DNA from: Nitzschia sp. DOCU1
Taxonomy: Eukaryota; Bacillariophyta; Bacillariophyceae; Bacillariales; Bacillariaceae
DNA length: 64,000 nucleotides
Reading direction: 5' to 3'
NCBI GenBank assembly: GCA_951394045.1
Contig: OX595996.1
Span: 186,001 to 250,000 of the forward strand
In this document: positions 1 through 12,038 of the stretch, in pieces
Layout of the letters: each line of letters begins with the position of its first letter
Position numbering within the stretch: position 1 is the stretch's first letter
Position numbers and translations under genes: made by a program
Notes under the pieces: model-generated
Seen by the model: only the letters and a program-made list of their open reading frames with translations
What the model was told of the DNA's origin: nothing
Databases searched by the model: none

Positions 1-1
1 A

Positions 2-1250
2 GCCACAAAATGCCGGGGCGAGCCCGAGGTCCAGGGCGATCTCTGCTATCACCCTCCCACCGGCAAAATTTGTCTAGACGAAGTCGTTGAGACTATCCGC
101 ATGCCCACTTTCAATGCTAACGTTGCATCCGCCGCGTTGGATTCCAAGAATGTAGAGGTCCCTCCACAAATCAACAGCTCGCTTCGCGAGTACGTCAGTC
201 TGATCGCCCGGTCCTATCGTTCCAATCATTTTCACAGCTTTGAGGTGCGTCAACGATTGTGACCAGTGCCAGTCATTGTTCCTTGCAATCCTAACATTGT
301 CTTGCTCGCCATCTCTCTTCCAGCATGCCTGCCATGTGGTAATGTCGGTCAACAAACTTCTGAGCCGAGTAGTAGCCCCAGACCTAATGGTACAACACCT
401 TGAAGACGGTCTCAAAAAGGGAAGAGACCAAGTTGCCGAGGAAATCCATGCGTTCACGCACGGGCTAACTTCGGATCCGCTGGCAGTATTCGCCATTGTC
501 TTTTCAGCACTAATTCATGATGTCGACCACCAGGGAGTCTCCAACGCTCAGCTAATCAAGGAGGAGCCTGAAGTGGGGGCACTTTACCGCAACAAGAGTG
601 TAGCAGAACAAAACTCTGTTGACGTCGCTTGGGATCTGCTGATGACGGAACAGTTCATGCCTCTTCGCAAGTTCATCTTCAAGACGCGAACCGAGTTGAT
701 GCGTTTCCGACAGCTGATTGTGAACGTGGTACTGGCCACGGATATCTTCGACAAGGAGCTCGGACAACTCCGTAAGGACCGCTGGGAACGGGCCTTCCAC
801 GGCAATGGAACCATATCTCCCGCGTTGGTGAATGACATGAGGGCCACGATTGTCATGGAACACATCATCCAAGCTTCCGATGTGAGCCACACCATGCAAC
901 ACTGGCACGTCTATCACAAGTGGAATCGCAAATTGTTCCAAGAAATGTACACAGCTTACAAAGCTGGCCGTATGGCTGTCGATCCTCGCGAATTCTGGTA
1001 CCAAGGCGAGCTGCTTTTCTTCGACAATTATATCATTCCACTTGCCAAGAAGCTGAAAGAGTGTAACGTCTTTGGGGTTAGCAGCGACGAATACCTCGGT
1101 TATGCCCAGGCAAATCGGAGGGAATGGTCCGAGCGCGGTGAAGAGCTGCTCCGATCCATGATCGAAGAATGCGAGAGTTTCTTATCAACAGACTCAACTA
1201 GGTCGGATAGCACAACCTCCACCTCTTCCAGCTCAGGGGATAACTTATAA
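2..1250 (+). CDS. Receptor-type nucleotide cyclase/phosphodiesterase, C-terminal part (gene A)
   Basis: 3' end of a gene entering from the left. The exon at 2-244 is open in frame from base 2 and ends at a GTGCGT donor; the intron is 245-323 (ends CTTCCAG); the last exon is 324-1250. The protein is the class I cyclic-nucleotide phosphodiesterase domain: the HSFEHACHV start, the metal motif HDVDHQG, the second metal site QASDVSH and the C-terminal FFDNYIIPL helix are visible. It aligns throughout with the complete gene at 7354-11180, so an N-terminal receptor and cyclase region is expected outside the window. It would hydrolyse cAMP or cGMP on the cytosolic side of a membrane. The glutamine that reads the purine in most class I PDEs aligns with Glu (codon 1008-1010). 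The tail is rich in Ser/Thr. Gene identity is firm; substrate is unknown. Confidence 0.9.
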
Positions 1251-1540
1251 TGCAAGTATGTTTGTACAGCGAAATCAGCAGCCAAGAATACCTTGGCTAC
1301 GCCCTTACATCAAATGAAAGGGAAATGGACTGAACAAGTTCCACTGCCTCGTAGATTGAAGAATACGAGCAGCAGATTCAGTCTTCCTTTCAATAGAGAC
1401 CACTGCCCCCCGGTAAAATCGCTTTTGCAGATTGTGAAGCATCCGTTGGTGCAGCTTCCATCCGACTTCCATCTCATCCTCTTGCTATCAAACCGATGAC
1501 AACGCCATCGTCTCTTGGCAGCAGTGACATCATTTTCGCT
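1237..1540 (+). repeat. Duplicated 3' end of cyclase/PDE gene, copy 1
   Basis: Starts at the end of gene A and resembles 2008-2293 along most of its length. Shared blocks include GATTGAAGAA, CAGTCTTCCTTTCAAT, CCACTGCCCCC and TCTCTTGGCAGCAGT. Around 1282-1327 it also echoes the coding sequence of gene A at 1085-1131 (the EYLGYA..NRREW segment), now out of frame. It is best read as a decayed tandem copy of the gene's terminal exon plus 3' UTR. Confidence 0.7.
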
Positions 1541-2007
1541 CAGTCGGCCACCGAAATGTCCTGCGCGCGCAACGCGCTCTTCCTATCCTCGTACCTCTCC
1601 ACTATTACATCGATTCCCTAATAGAGTTGTAGTTGGTAAAGCGCTATCTGAAGACCATCAAATCCTGCATTCTAAACCTCTCTATTACGCAACAATCTAC
1701 CTGTATCGTACGGAACCCACCACTTTTCTCTTGTTGGATGTTTGAACATGTAAGATACTACTGTAGACCGTTGGAAATTCTGGAGGACTGAACGAGGATA
1801 CGTGTCCATACTAGAAAGAAGTTACCATTAAAATGGAGTACTGGGTCAACGCCATTTCTACTAAAACTGCATGAAGGATCCCCCTTCATCACCACAGCAA
1901 CGAAAGTGCCTGCACCGAATTGTTCCTTCGACACGATATCATAGTATCGGTAGTTCGTTACTCGGAATATTCAATATATGTTCTTCCGCGAGAGAGATGG
2001 AAGTAGC
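1541..2007. other. Intergenic spacer, no gene seen
   Basis: Lies between the two decayed copies of the cyclase gene tail. ORFs here are short and have no recognisable motif. I see no RNA gene or element boundary. Confidence 0.5.
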
Positions 2008-2293
2008 GGACGATAACGTATAATGCGAGCTTGTTTGTAAAGTGCGATGAAAACTTTGGCTATGCCTTTACGAATCGACGGGAATGGTCCAAAGAACGAG
2101 CTCCACTCGTAGATTGAAGAATGCGAGCAGCAGTTTCAGTCTTCCTTTCAATGGATACCACTGCCCCCGACCGAATCACCCACCGCATCGTGAATCATCG
2201 GATGGTACAGCTTCCATGACTTCCCTCACCTCTCGAGATGAAATCGAGGACATCCTCTAGTATTGTCTCTTGGCAGCAGTCATCATTTTCGCT
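2008..2293 (+). pseudogene. Duplicated 3' end of cyclase/PDE gene, copy 2
   Basis: Second decayed copy of the tail of gene A. At 2045-2092 the plus strand reads a short peptide resembling GYA..NRREW, the C-terminal segment of both cyclase/PDE genes, with no upstream exon. The sequence after it follows 1237-1540 closely. From 2294 to 2707 I see no gene. Confidence 0.6.
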
Positions 2294-2707
2294 TGCGTGA
2301 TTTCTTTATCGCTGACTTTTCGCCGATCCTATGCTGCAATACACAAGCAAAGTACGCCGACCACCTCATTTTTGCTTTAATTACCAACGCCAACGGATGA
2401 ACGGTTGAAGTGACTCTCTAAGTATTCGACACAAATAGGATTGAACATGCGCCCAATGCGTGTGACACATAGCGCGAACGGAGGGACCCAATAAGCAACG
2501 CGCCACAGACCTCCGCGTGGCAGCCAGTCCACGCACTAGCTACATAAGCGCCCCCCAAATATGCAGTCAAGGCGATTGCGGTCCAGGAAAATGTGAACAT
2601 TCTCATTGATTCCACAGGCTTTCTAGCTATCCCGACATTACCACCGGGACGAATAACGAAGCAAATATCTCTGTCCAGTAGTGGTTAAAGCTAGGCAAAG
2701 TAGTTAC

Positions 2708-5700
2708 TCAAGGTCCCAAGGCCCGAATAGCCGCGCGACTTAGGGGTTTGGAATGAGCAGGGGACGTCAAAATGTTGTTCAGCGTTGTGAGCTGTTCAAT
2801 AGTAGCTTCTTCTCGATATGCTCTCAGATGCGTCACTAACTTGTAGAGGCACAATACAAGAGCTGGATCTTCCTTTTCAAGTTGGTCAACAACGGCAAAC
2901 GGAAGCAGGTGAAGTCTGCATTTGGTGACGGCAACGGTGATACCTGACGATCGAATACCTGTACCAAAATCCATTATTCCACAAACCCTATGCAAGGGAT
3001 AAACGACAAAGAATGACATTAGCAAGATTCCCAGTATCTCCGGAACAAACTACGAAGCAACGCACCATCCAGGCCCGAGGCGGGCAAGTCTCAAATTTGT
3101 CGTGGTGGCGGCGGTCTTGCCTTCACGCGCTAAAGCAGCCCGACGTGCCAGGCTACCCATACGAGCGTGTTGATTCTTAAGCGTATATTGCGAGGACCCT
3201 CCCCCAATGCTTGACCGTGTCCAAGTCAAGGAATGGGTAGAATCCCGTTCAATCTTGAGCATGCCTTCTTCAACAAAAAGCAAACCACGATGGCTTTCTT
3301 CTACCACGCCGCCGTCGCATGCGTACAATCGCTCGCCCGGCTTTAATTCAATCGGCTCGATATATGATTCCAAGTCCATAAGGCTAAGCGTCAAGCTAAG
3401 GCCGTGAAGCTCGTCTATCTGTTTCAATGCCCGTCGAAAGCCAAGATTCCCTTCCATGCTCTCCAAGCTCTTGTTGCTTTGTATCCGCCGGGGTGTAGGC
3501 TCGTCCCCGGTGCTGACCATCATTTGGGTTTCAATCAATGTATCTTCGGCACGCCCCAACGCGGTATCCAAATCTGAAAAGAACCGCAGACTACTCTTGC
3601 TTTTTCTCCTGTGTCGTCCGGCGCGACGATCCGGCTTGACGCCGCCCAATTCGAGTCCCTTTTTCATTCGCGACGACAACCCACAAAGGTACAATTGGCA
3701 ATCATTGTTTTGGCAGAATTCATAGATTTCGGCAAAAATGTCAATGGTAGAAGTATCCATACCACTAACCAATGACAAATCCAGGACTAGAATCTTGGGA
3801 ATGGGTGGCAAGGAAAAGTCGAGTCGTTGCGACTGCGTCTCGTCGACCTCTTCAAACATGGTAGCAATATAATTCAGGATAGAAGAGGCATTGCCAAAGA
3901 AAAGATAGTTCTGTAGAACGAGGACCTGGCACAAGTCGCCATTTTCATTGAGCCATGCAGATTCTGCCACGGACCGTTCAATGCGCGAGCGAATCTCGAG
4001 ACCACTTGCGGAATATTTTACGACTCCCACCCTGAAAAAGGAAGCCACAAACACAAACATGGAAATGGCAATGCCCAAAAAGACGGCATTCAAAAATCCA
4101 ACAAAGAGAGAAAAACCAGCAATCAATGGAACTACCAGCCATTCGGATAGATCTTGCGTTTTGCGGAAGGCCCCAAAGAACCACACCACCAATGTATCGA
4201 CCGCCCCAAGCACCAACAAAGACGAAAACGCCATTTTGGGAATGTATTCAACCATTCGGAAGTCGGAAAAGTAAAAGAATAGCAGCAAAAGTATTGATCC
4301 GTACTGTGGAGCGGGTGCAGACGCTCCTATGGCGTACATGGTGTTGCTAGTTGCGACGGTCGGGCAGACGCCAAAGCCTCCGACAAAGGCAACAGCAAAG
4401 AGAGTGTAGGCGTACTCACTAAAGATACCCTCAAGAGACCGTCGGGGGGCCTTGGCCCTGATTTCCGTGTACTCTGGTTCGGCATCTCGATCATTCTTGA
4501 TCACTCGGAGGGGCTTTTTGTTTTGCATGCTCATATTGACTATTCGGACGCTTTCGGTGACACGCTCAAATACTGTGGGACGTGAGGTATGGGGACTTGC
4601 GTTTCCGGTCGAAATCGTAGCGTTCATAGCCTCGTCATCATTGCCAAAATCAATCGTACCAGGGGTAGTTGGTGCGGGGCTGCGGGGTTGATTTGGTTTG
4701 ATGGGAATCCGCATGACGAGATTGCTGACATTTTTCTTCATGGCTGATGCATGGATGGAAGATCGGAGCAAGTATAAAAAGGCTAGCGCCACCATGTTAC
4801 CCAATCCGGCCAAAACGGCTCGGAAGTTGACGTTACCCGCCAATATGGCTGCAAAGCTTCCAAAGGGACACGGTGGCAATGACCAAGACGGAACGTCAAC
4901 AAGCGGCTTTCCTACTAGAACGGCAATCGTCTCATTCGTCGGATGATGATAGACCAGTTCGTCCAGCGACCAAAACCATCCCGCCTCGGCAGCATCTTTC
5001 AAGGTCTTTCCAGCGACCCACAGAGTCAGATAGAATGCTGAAATAGTCATGATGATCAACAAAATGATATAAAATGGATTCTTGGGTCCCAATCGATTCA
5101 TAATGATCCCCATGGCTAAACTCGGGGCGTGATGTAACGAAGCATTTCCAATCATGGCCCAATCGCCTGATAAGAAAACCATTTTCCATGTGTGGCCACT
5201 GGTGTCGACTGCGAAGGCTAGACACCACAACAGCACACCCACTGCGGAAAAGAATCCACTCAATACCGAATAGGGCAAGTATGCCCCTAGATTGGCCAAC
5301 TTGAAGCGACTGCCCAACCACAAAAAGGTGCCCGTTATGAACATACCCACCGACGTGAGTACACTAAAGGTTCCAAAGAATAGAGAATCTGGATAGCTGT
5401 CGTGCCCTTGCGCTTGGGATTGTTCCCAGAGACTTTGATCGACAATGGCGGCTGCCTGTGCAAAAAATGGTGCCAAGAACAAGTCCACCGACGGATAAAC
5501 GGCCGGAATATCTTGATTGAGTCGATAAATAAAAAGAGGACCAGCCCCGACAATGCCCACTGTAGTCCATTTGGCCACGACGCCCAAAATGCTACCAGCG
5601 CCATGGGGTCGCATAATGGCAGATCCAAACGCCAAGACAAAGACGACGTGATAGAGTAGAAACATGAGAGATCCCACTAAGGTTGTGGGTTGAAAAATGG

Positions 5701-6160
5701 CTTGAATGATTGGATGACGCCGCATGAATCGATTCCAGCAAAGCGACCATGAGTCTTGTCCTATCTGGACAGTAACTGCTTTCGAAGACTGTTTGAATCG
5801 ATCAAAGGCTCCGCCGTCGTCATCATCGTCGTCGCCCCCTCCCATTGCATTATCGGGAAATAACAACGACGTGTGTTCATTGGATTTTATCGGGGTCGTC
5901 GGACTAAAGAGACTTGTCAACGGTGTTGTTTCCGTGACGTTGTCAAATGTCGGCGGCGGTGCGAGTTGTGCCGGCGGGGGGACGAACAAACTGCTCAAGG
6001 CTACGACTTCTGACGGCGCCGCATCAGGCGGCTCTTGTCTCGACGTCGATTCAGTATTAGCCTGGTAAGACATCACCAGAGGCGGTGACGCAAACAGACC
6101 AGTCAATGAAGTGGGGGCAGCGCCCGTTTCTTCGTCGTCTCGCTGCGCCGATGATCTCAT
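2708..6160 (-). CDS. SulP-family anion transporter with STAS and C-terminal cNMP-binding-like domain
   Basis: Two exons on the minus strand. Exon 1 is 6160-3066, the intron is 3065-2988 (GTGCGT...TAG) and exon 2 is 2987-2708. A Trp codon is split at the junction and the product is about 1124 residues. A long polar N-terminus is followed by many membrane segments with SulP character, then a STAS domain, then a region resembling a cyclic-nucleotide-binding fold that crosses the intron. This architecture is known from fungal and algal vacuolar or vesicular SulP proteins. The phosphate-binding cassette is atypical: FGT stands where FGE is usual, and the Arg is not evident, so binding of cAMP/cGMP is doubtful. 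The start is the first ATG of the long frame. An open frame without ATG continues upstream to about 6226, so an extra 5' exon is possible. It lies between two cyclase/PDE genes. Confidence 0.85.
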
Positions 6161-7353
6161 GATCGGGTGAGGAACTCTGGAGACGTCGAGTTTCGTGCTC
6201 TTGGCTAGCCAAAGATCAAAGAACGCTAGAAAGTGTCAGCAATTCTTCCAGTGATGATTTACAATGACGGTAAATGTCGGGGAAAGAGAAACCTTGAAGG
6301 AAGACGAGTGACGAGAAGACAACATCGCATCATCATCGTCATGGGACATTGATGTGTCGATGGGAGATCGCGTCTCTCGGTGATGCTCTTGAGTATTCGA
6401 TGTAGTCGGTAAAAATAGTTGATTCATTCGATTTCCGAAGTCGGCGTAGACGATTTTGGTGTGGACAGACAGACGGCCAACGGAAGCTAAGATACGTATA
6501 CACCCCTATACGATACATACGTATTTAAGGCGGGATGTCTGGTTCGGAGCTGTCGCTTTGAGGACGCCTGCAACTGCAATTGCTACTTTGGTCGTAGCTT
6601 TGATGCCCCAGCTTACACTACAATGGCTACCAACTACCCCAATTTCTAATGGAGTATCCTAATTCGGCACGCTGCATAGCATTTCTGCCATAAAATAGTA
6701 CGACAGTGGCAATCATTTCTTCTTTCGTTCTTCTTCTTGCAATAATATCTGCCGGCGGTATCTCTCCAGACTCAAAGTGGGTTTGCTTGTCTATCTATCG
6801 CCAAGGTTGAAACGGGAATGATTGAATTATCTCCAGATAGCAGATTCTTGTTGGTGATAGTAGGCTAGCAATGAAGTTCGAAGAATAGCACCTTTGCGTG
6901 CTTCCCCTGCACTTCGGCGCCAATCCATTGACAACAACGAAATTAATAAAACTTTGTTGGGCATTCGACGAGGCATATTTACGAGAGCACAACGCATTCT
7001 GATGGTGGCGGCTCACCGGCATAGCTTCTTGAAGGGCCCGAACTACGCGCTACACCCTAAACTAAATCCCGTGGCGCAGTTCTCTTCCTGTAGCCCAACG
7101 CCTTCCGCCCGTGTCAAAGATGCTAAGCTGCGCCAACACCGAGCATCGCAGGCATTGATTATGGAAAAAGAAGCGTTCGCGCTTGGGCCCAAAGCCCCTT
7201 CTGTTTCTTGAATCGCGAACCCGTGGAAAAGGCTCAATATCTTTGTTTTATGCTACACAAGTGCAAAGCACGTAGATGTACCCCACCGCCGTTTCTAACA
7301 GCACTTACTTGATGGATCTATTAGCCGACATCTCATAAAGTTACGAAACAATC
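6161..7353. other. Intergenic region between divergent SulP and cyclase genes
   Basis: Must hold both promoters. A minus-strand 63-codon ORF at 6427-6236 (Ser/His-rich) could be a 5' exon of the SulP gene, but I found no donor/acceptor pair keeping frame with good consensus. ORFs at 6894-7237 on both strands look like chance frames. No repeat or RNA gene recognised. Confidence 0.5.
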
Positions 7354-10300
7354 ATGAGGAATCAGGTATATTACGATGAACGAAGCTTGGGGGAAAGTTC
7401 CTCCGCAAGCACTGCCAATAGAAGTTCCAGCAAGGGACACAGCTCTACCGAAGAAACGCACAACTCAACATGTGCTTCAGACGAAACGATTAAGAATGCC
7501 TTGGGTAGACAAGAGAGCCAACAAGTCTTCCGGCTTCGAACTACATTCATATTGATCCTTCTGGCTGCAGCTGCCGCGATCTCGACTTCGATCTACTTTA
7601 TCACCAGCAATGCACAAGCTGAAGAGTTTGAGATTCAGTATCAAGGAGTCGCTCGAAAGGTGATGGACGCATTCCAGAATGTGATTGTCGAAGTCTCTGC
7701 CGTCAGCGGGCTTGCTGTTTTGGCCACATCTTATGCGCAGTTCGATCAAGCCAATAATGTTGGAGACGAGTTCTCGGGATGGCCATTCGTCACCTTGAAG
7801 CATTTCCGGGAGCAAGCCAACAACGCGAGGTCCATTTCCGGTTCTATTTACGTTAGCATCAACCCAATCGTTGAAAGAGATCAGCTGCCAATGTGGGAGA
7901 CGTACGTTCAAAGAGAAGAGTTCAATTCTTGGATGTAAGTTCATACTTCGTTATCACGAAAGTGAAGGAGACGATGATGTGGTTCGATGATCAAGGCAAC
8001 TCATGTTTTTTGCCATATAACTTCCCATTCAGAAACGAAGGGCTTGAATTGCAAGAAACACGGGGGTTGAATGACTTCAGTGATCCCGCAAGTGTTGAAG
8101 CTAGTTGGCTCACAGAGGATTCCGCCGTGGATCCTCTGCATACTTTCGACGCAGCTGGAAATCCGAGACCCTCTACCAGCGATGGCCCGTTGTTTCTGCC
8201 TCGATGGCAAACCTCCCCGGTACTCAAGAAGAGCATGGCTAATGAGAACCTATTCGAGAATCCCTCCGTGGCTGAGATTGCAAGGATTTGTATCGAAACC
8301 AAGTCGGCCGTCTTCGGGGGGTTCGTCACTGCGCCTCCAGGATCCACTTCTCATCCTGATCCCACGACCTCGTTCTTTGCTACTCTTCGTAGCATCTGGG
8401 ACGGTAAACAGGTCGAATACCTTGGGGACCCAATGTCTCATCTGGTCATCCCCATTTTCGATACACTGAATGCGACGGATCGCAAGGTTGTAGCGGTTCT
8501 CAAGTCCACAATTCATTGGCGCCAACACTTGCGTAACATGTTGGCGAAGACAGACTTTGGCATTCGAGTGGTGGTTGAGAATTCATGCGATGGGAACTTC
8601 ACATACCAGGTGGACGGTCCCGAGGCCCATGTCATTGGCTTTGGTGATCAACACGGTACCACCTTCGACAATTACAGATTAGATGGAAATTTTCCGATGA
8701 AAATGATCGAAGATGGCACTCTCGAAGGAATCCGTCTCAATCAAGACGGGTGTCGATACTCGTTCCACGTGTACCCTACAGAAGAATACCAGGTATCGTT
8801 CACGACGAACGACCCCATCATCATCAGTTGTATATGTGCGGTGGTCTTCGGCTTGATGATCGTCATGTTTCTTGCTTTTGATCACATTGTTGAGCGGCGA
8901 CAAAGAATTGTTCTCGCCAAAGCTACAGAATCAACTGCCATTGTATCGTCCTTGTTTCCTAAACAAATTGGTGAACGCCTCTTGGCTGTTGAACACGATA
9001 AGCGAAAAGGAAATGCAATGGCAGCACCGAATCATCGCTTGAAGACTTTCTTGGATGGAAGCGGCCAAGCCGAGGGAGACCAGCCGATTGCGGACTTCTT
9101 TCCTGCGTGCACCGTCCTGTGCGCCGACATTACCGGATTTTCAGCTTGGAGTTCCCAACGAGAGCCAGTTCAGGTCTTCATTCTTCTGCAGAATGTATAC
9201 CAACGATTTGACCGGCTGGCCCAGCTCAGAAAGGTCTTTAAAGTGGAAACCATCGGCGACTCGTACCTCGCTGTTACGGGTTTGCCCGAACCACAGAAAG
9301 ATCACGCCATTCGAATGGTGAAATTTGCATGGGACTGTTTGACCCAAATGGAGGAAGTTACCAAGGATCTGGAAGTTACTCTCGGCCCAGATACAGGTAA
9401 GAAAATTGCCATAATCGTCCAAAGCCCGCATTTCCATCGCACTTAACAATCTTTGTCCGGATACAGGTGATCTCTCCATGCGATTTGGTCTGAATAGTGG
9501 TGCTGTAACTGCGGGGGTTCTCAAGATCGACCGAGCCCGCTTTCAGCTCTTTGGGGACACGGTTAACACGGCGGAGCTAATGGAGAGTACTGGGCAGACG
9601 GGCCGTATCCAATGTTCTGAAGCAACAGCTCAGTTGCTGAGGGAGGCTGGCAAAGAATCTTGGTTGACCCGACGTGAGGATGTTGTGCGCATCGCAGGCA
9701 AGGGAAGCGTTCAGGCATATTGGGTCTCGTTGCTGCGAGGCCCTGGGACAAATAAAGAAGCGGATGCCAAAGTCGAACCAGGAAAATTGATACGTAGCGA
9801 CGATCAACTTCTTGCCAGCCCGGGGAAGCGGGAGCAGCGTCGACTTGAATTGAAGGAGAAGCGCCTTGTTGATTGGATGGCAGATATCCTCGTCCAGCAC
9901 ATTCAAAAGCTTGTAATCGTTAGGCAGCGATGCACAAGGAGAGATAGCATCATGATCATGGATCACGGCGCAAGTCCGCATTACGAGCTTCTTCCAGGAA
10001 AGATCTGCCTCGATGAAGTGAGGGAGGCAATTCACATGCCGGCTTTCAATGCTAAAGTGACAAATGCTGCCTTGGACTCGAATCTTGTCAAAGTCCCCGA
10101 GGAAATGTTGTTATCGTTGCGAGAGTACGTCGCCATGGTTGCCCAAGGTTACAGACACAACCCATTCCACAATTTCGAGGTATGTAGACAGGTCGCCCGA
10201 TTGACTATTTTCGATCCAGCCTTGCTCACACTGTCTTGAAATTCGTTTAAATCACAAAGCACGCTTGTCACGTAACAATGTCGGTCAATAAACTTCTTGG

Positions 10301-11180
10301 CAGAGTAGTCACTCCAAATCTTGCGGAAGCGGAGCAACCCGAATCGACTCGCAAGATGTTTGATGTTGCAGCAGAAATCCACAATTTTACACACGGAATC
10401 ACGTCCGATCCCATGGCTTCCTTTGCAATTGTTTTTTCGGCTCTGATTCACGACGTTGATCACCAGGGAATCTCCAACGTTCAGCTCATCAAGGAAGAGC
10501 CGGAGATGGGAAGGATGTACCGCAATAAGAGCGTTGCGGAGCAAAACTCTTTGGACGTCGCTTGGGATATGCTCATGTCCAAACGTTTTGACAAGCTCCG
10601 AAAGTACATTTTTGGTGTGCAGGCCGAGCTGATGCGCTTTCGCCAGCTGATCGTCAATGTCGTGCTTGCTACCGATATCTTTGATAAGGAACTGGGAGAT
10701 CTTCGAAAGGCGCGCTGGGAGCGTGCGTTCGACCCACATTCTCACTTGCCCCAAAAGATGATAGATGACATGCGAGCCACTATCGTCATGGAGCACATTA
10801 TCCAAGCGTCCGACGTCAGCCATACCATGCAGCATTGGCATGTGTATCAGAAATGGAACCGAATGCTCTTCGAAGAGCTGCACAAGGCATGGGAAGCGGG
10901 CCGCATGGGTGCGGATCCTACAACTTTTTGGTACAAGGGAGAGATCGGCTTCTTTGACAACTACATCATTCCACTTGCCAAGAAGTTGAAAGACTGCAAC
11001 GTCTTTGGTGTCAGCAGCGATGAATACCTGGGCTACGCTCTCAAAAATAGGGATGAATGGGCCGTGCGAGGTGAAGAAATTGTCGCCAACATGGTAGCGG
11101 AGATCGAAGCAAGGAAGGTCCACTCTGTTGCCAGGACAGTTTCGTCGCACTCAAGCTCGTCGGGGACAAGCGTAGAATGA
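7354..11180 (+). CDS. Receptor-type class III nucleotide cyclase fused to class I phosphodiesterase (gene B)
   Basis: Four exons: 7354-7934, 8033-9396, 9467-10179 and 10260-11180. Introns are 98, 70 and 80 bp with GTAAGT, GTAAGA and GTATGT donors. The product is about 1192 residues. Order: polar Ser-rich N-terminus, TM1 (about 63-83), extracytoplasmic sensor, TM2 (about 454-475), cyclase domain (about 555-730), PDE domain (about 860-1150). Cyclase metal Asp residues are D559 (CADITGF) and D603 (ETIGDSY). E599 is the residue type seen in guanylate cyclases. The transition-state Arg of the NxxxR motif is replaced by Leu (N682..L686, codon 9577-9579), so cyclase activity may be impaired. The PDE domain has HNFEHACHV, HDVDHQG and QASDVSH; Glu (E1114) takes the place of the purine-reading Gln. 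Tandem paralogue of the gene ending at 1250. Likely a membrane sensor that makes and/or removes cGMP or cAMP. Confidence 0.92.
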
Positions 11181-12038
11181 ATATAAACCATATTTTAATA
11201 AGCACAGTTTCCATTCAGGAATTGCTGCCGTCGACCCCGTCTTGTGGATCTTTGTGCTTGAATTGTCGGTAGTCATTTGGATGGGCCTTCTCCAGTTTCT
11301 CGCCACGTGGCTGTCCGCAATAGACTTTGGGTACGCCAAGCATGCATCCGCCGTTGCAAGTCTCCGCTATTAGGACAGATATGAGTGCATAAAAAAGCCT
11401 CTTGAGGCCTCACCGGGGAGAGGGCCTTGAGCCTTTTACTCCCGACCGCATCAAAGCACGAAGCTGATAAACATAAACTACAGCTATAATTGCTACTACT
11501 TCTAGGTTTGCGAACGAGCTAACAAAGCCCTCTGCTAGTTGTATCTGGGTTTTCACTACTACAAGGTACGACTTTGACAAGCTAGCGATGGGAAACACGA
11601 TATTGAGCTCAAAAAAGTCATTCGTTGCGTCCCTATTGTAGTGCTGCGTCTACCTGGTACGTTTCGCTTTTCGCTAATTGCTCTCGAGGATCGCCTCGGT
11701 TACTTTCGTCAAATTTTCGGTTAGCGCTATTTCGAATGCAGCAGCTACAACGCTATTCAATATGAGCGGCTACTACATATCATATAACCATATTTTGCTG
11801 ATACTACTAGTAGAACCATCGATCTTTCACGGTCGAGCTGGGCCATGCCTTCCTACTAGAGCGCCACCCCGTTGATGCAGGGTTCATTCATGGTACTATA
11901 ATCGAAACTAGCTCCATGGAATTGACGCAGCTGTTACTAATGGTCTACATTGACTGCAGTTGTTGCGTTTCTTTCTCTTTCGTCTCCTTCCAATTCATCC
12001 CCCAGCTACACACGCAAGTCGTCGCTAGTAGTCGACTG
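11181..12038. other. Intergenic spacer, no gene seen
   Basis: Convergent 3' flanks of the cyclase gene and VPS33. The sequence is AT-rich with scattered CTAG/CTAGTA motifs (for example near 11805). ORFs are short and featureless. Confidence 0.5.

Noticed and set aside
552..1004. 150-codon minus-strand ORF
   Set aside because: Shadow of the phosphodiesterase exon; a similar antisense frame appears in the paralogue at 10149-11150 simply because the coding DNA is conserved.
1293..1745. Plus-strand ORFs behind gene A
   Set aside because: They lie in the decayed duplicate of the gene tail and do not follow the original frame.
6894..7237. Opposed 105- and 64-codon ORFs upstream of the cyclase gene
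   Set aside because: They overlap on both strands, carry no motif, and lie where a promoter and leader are expected.
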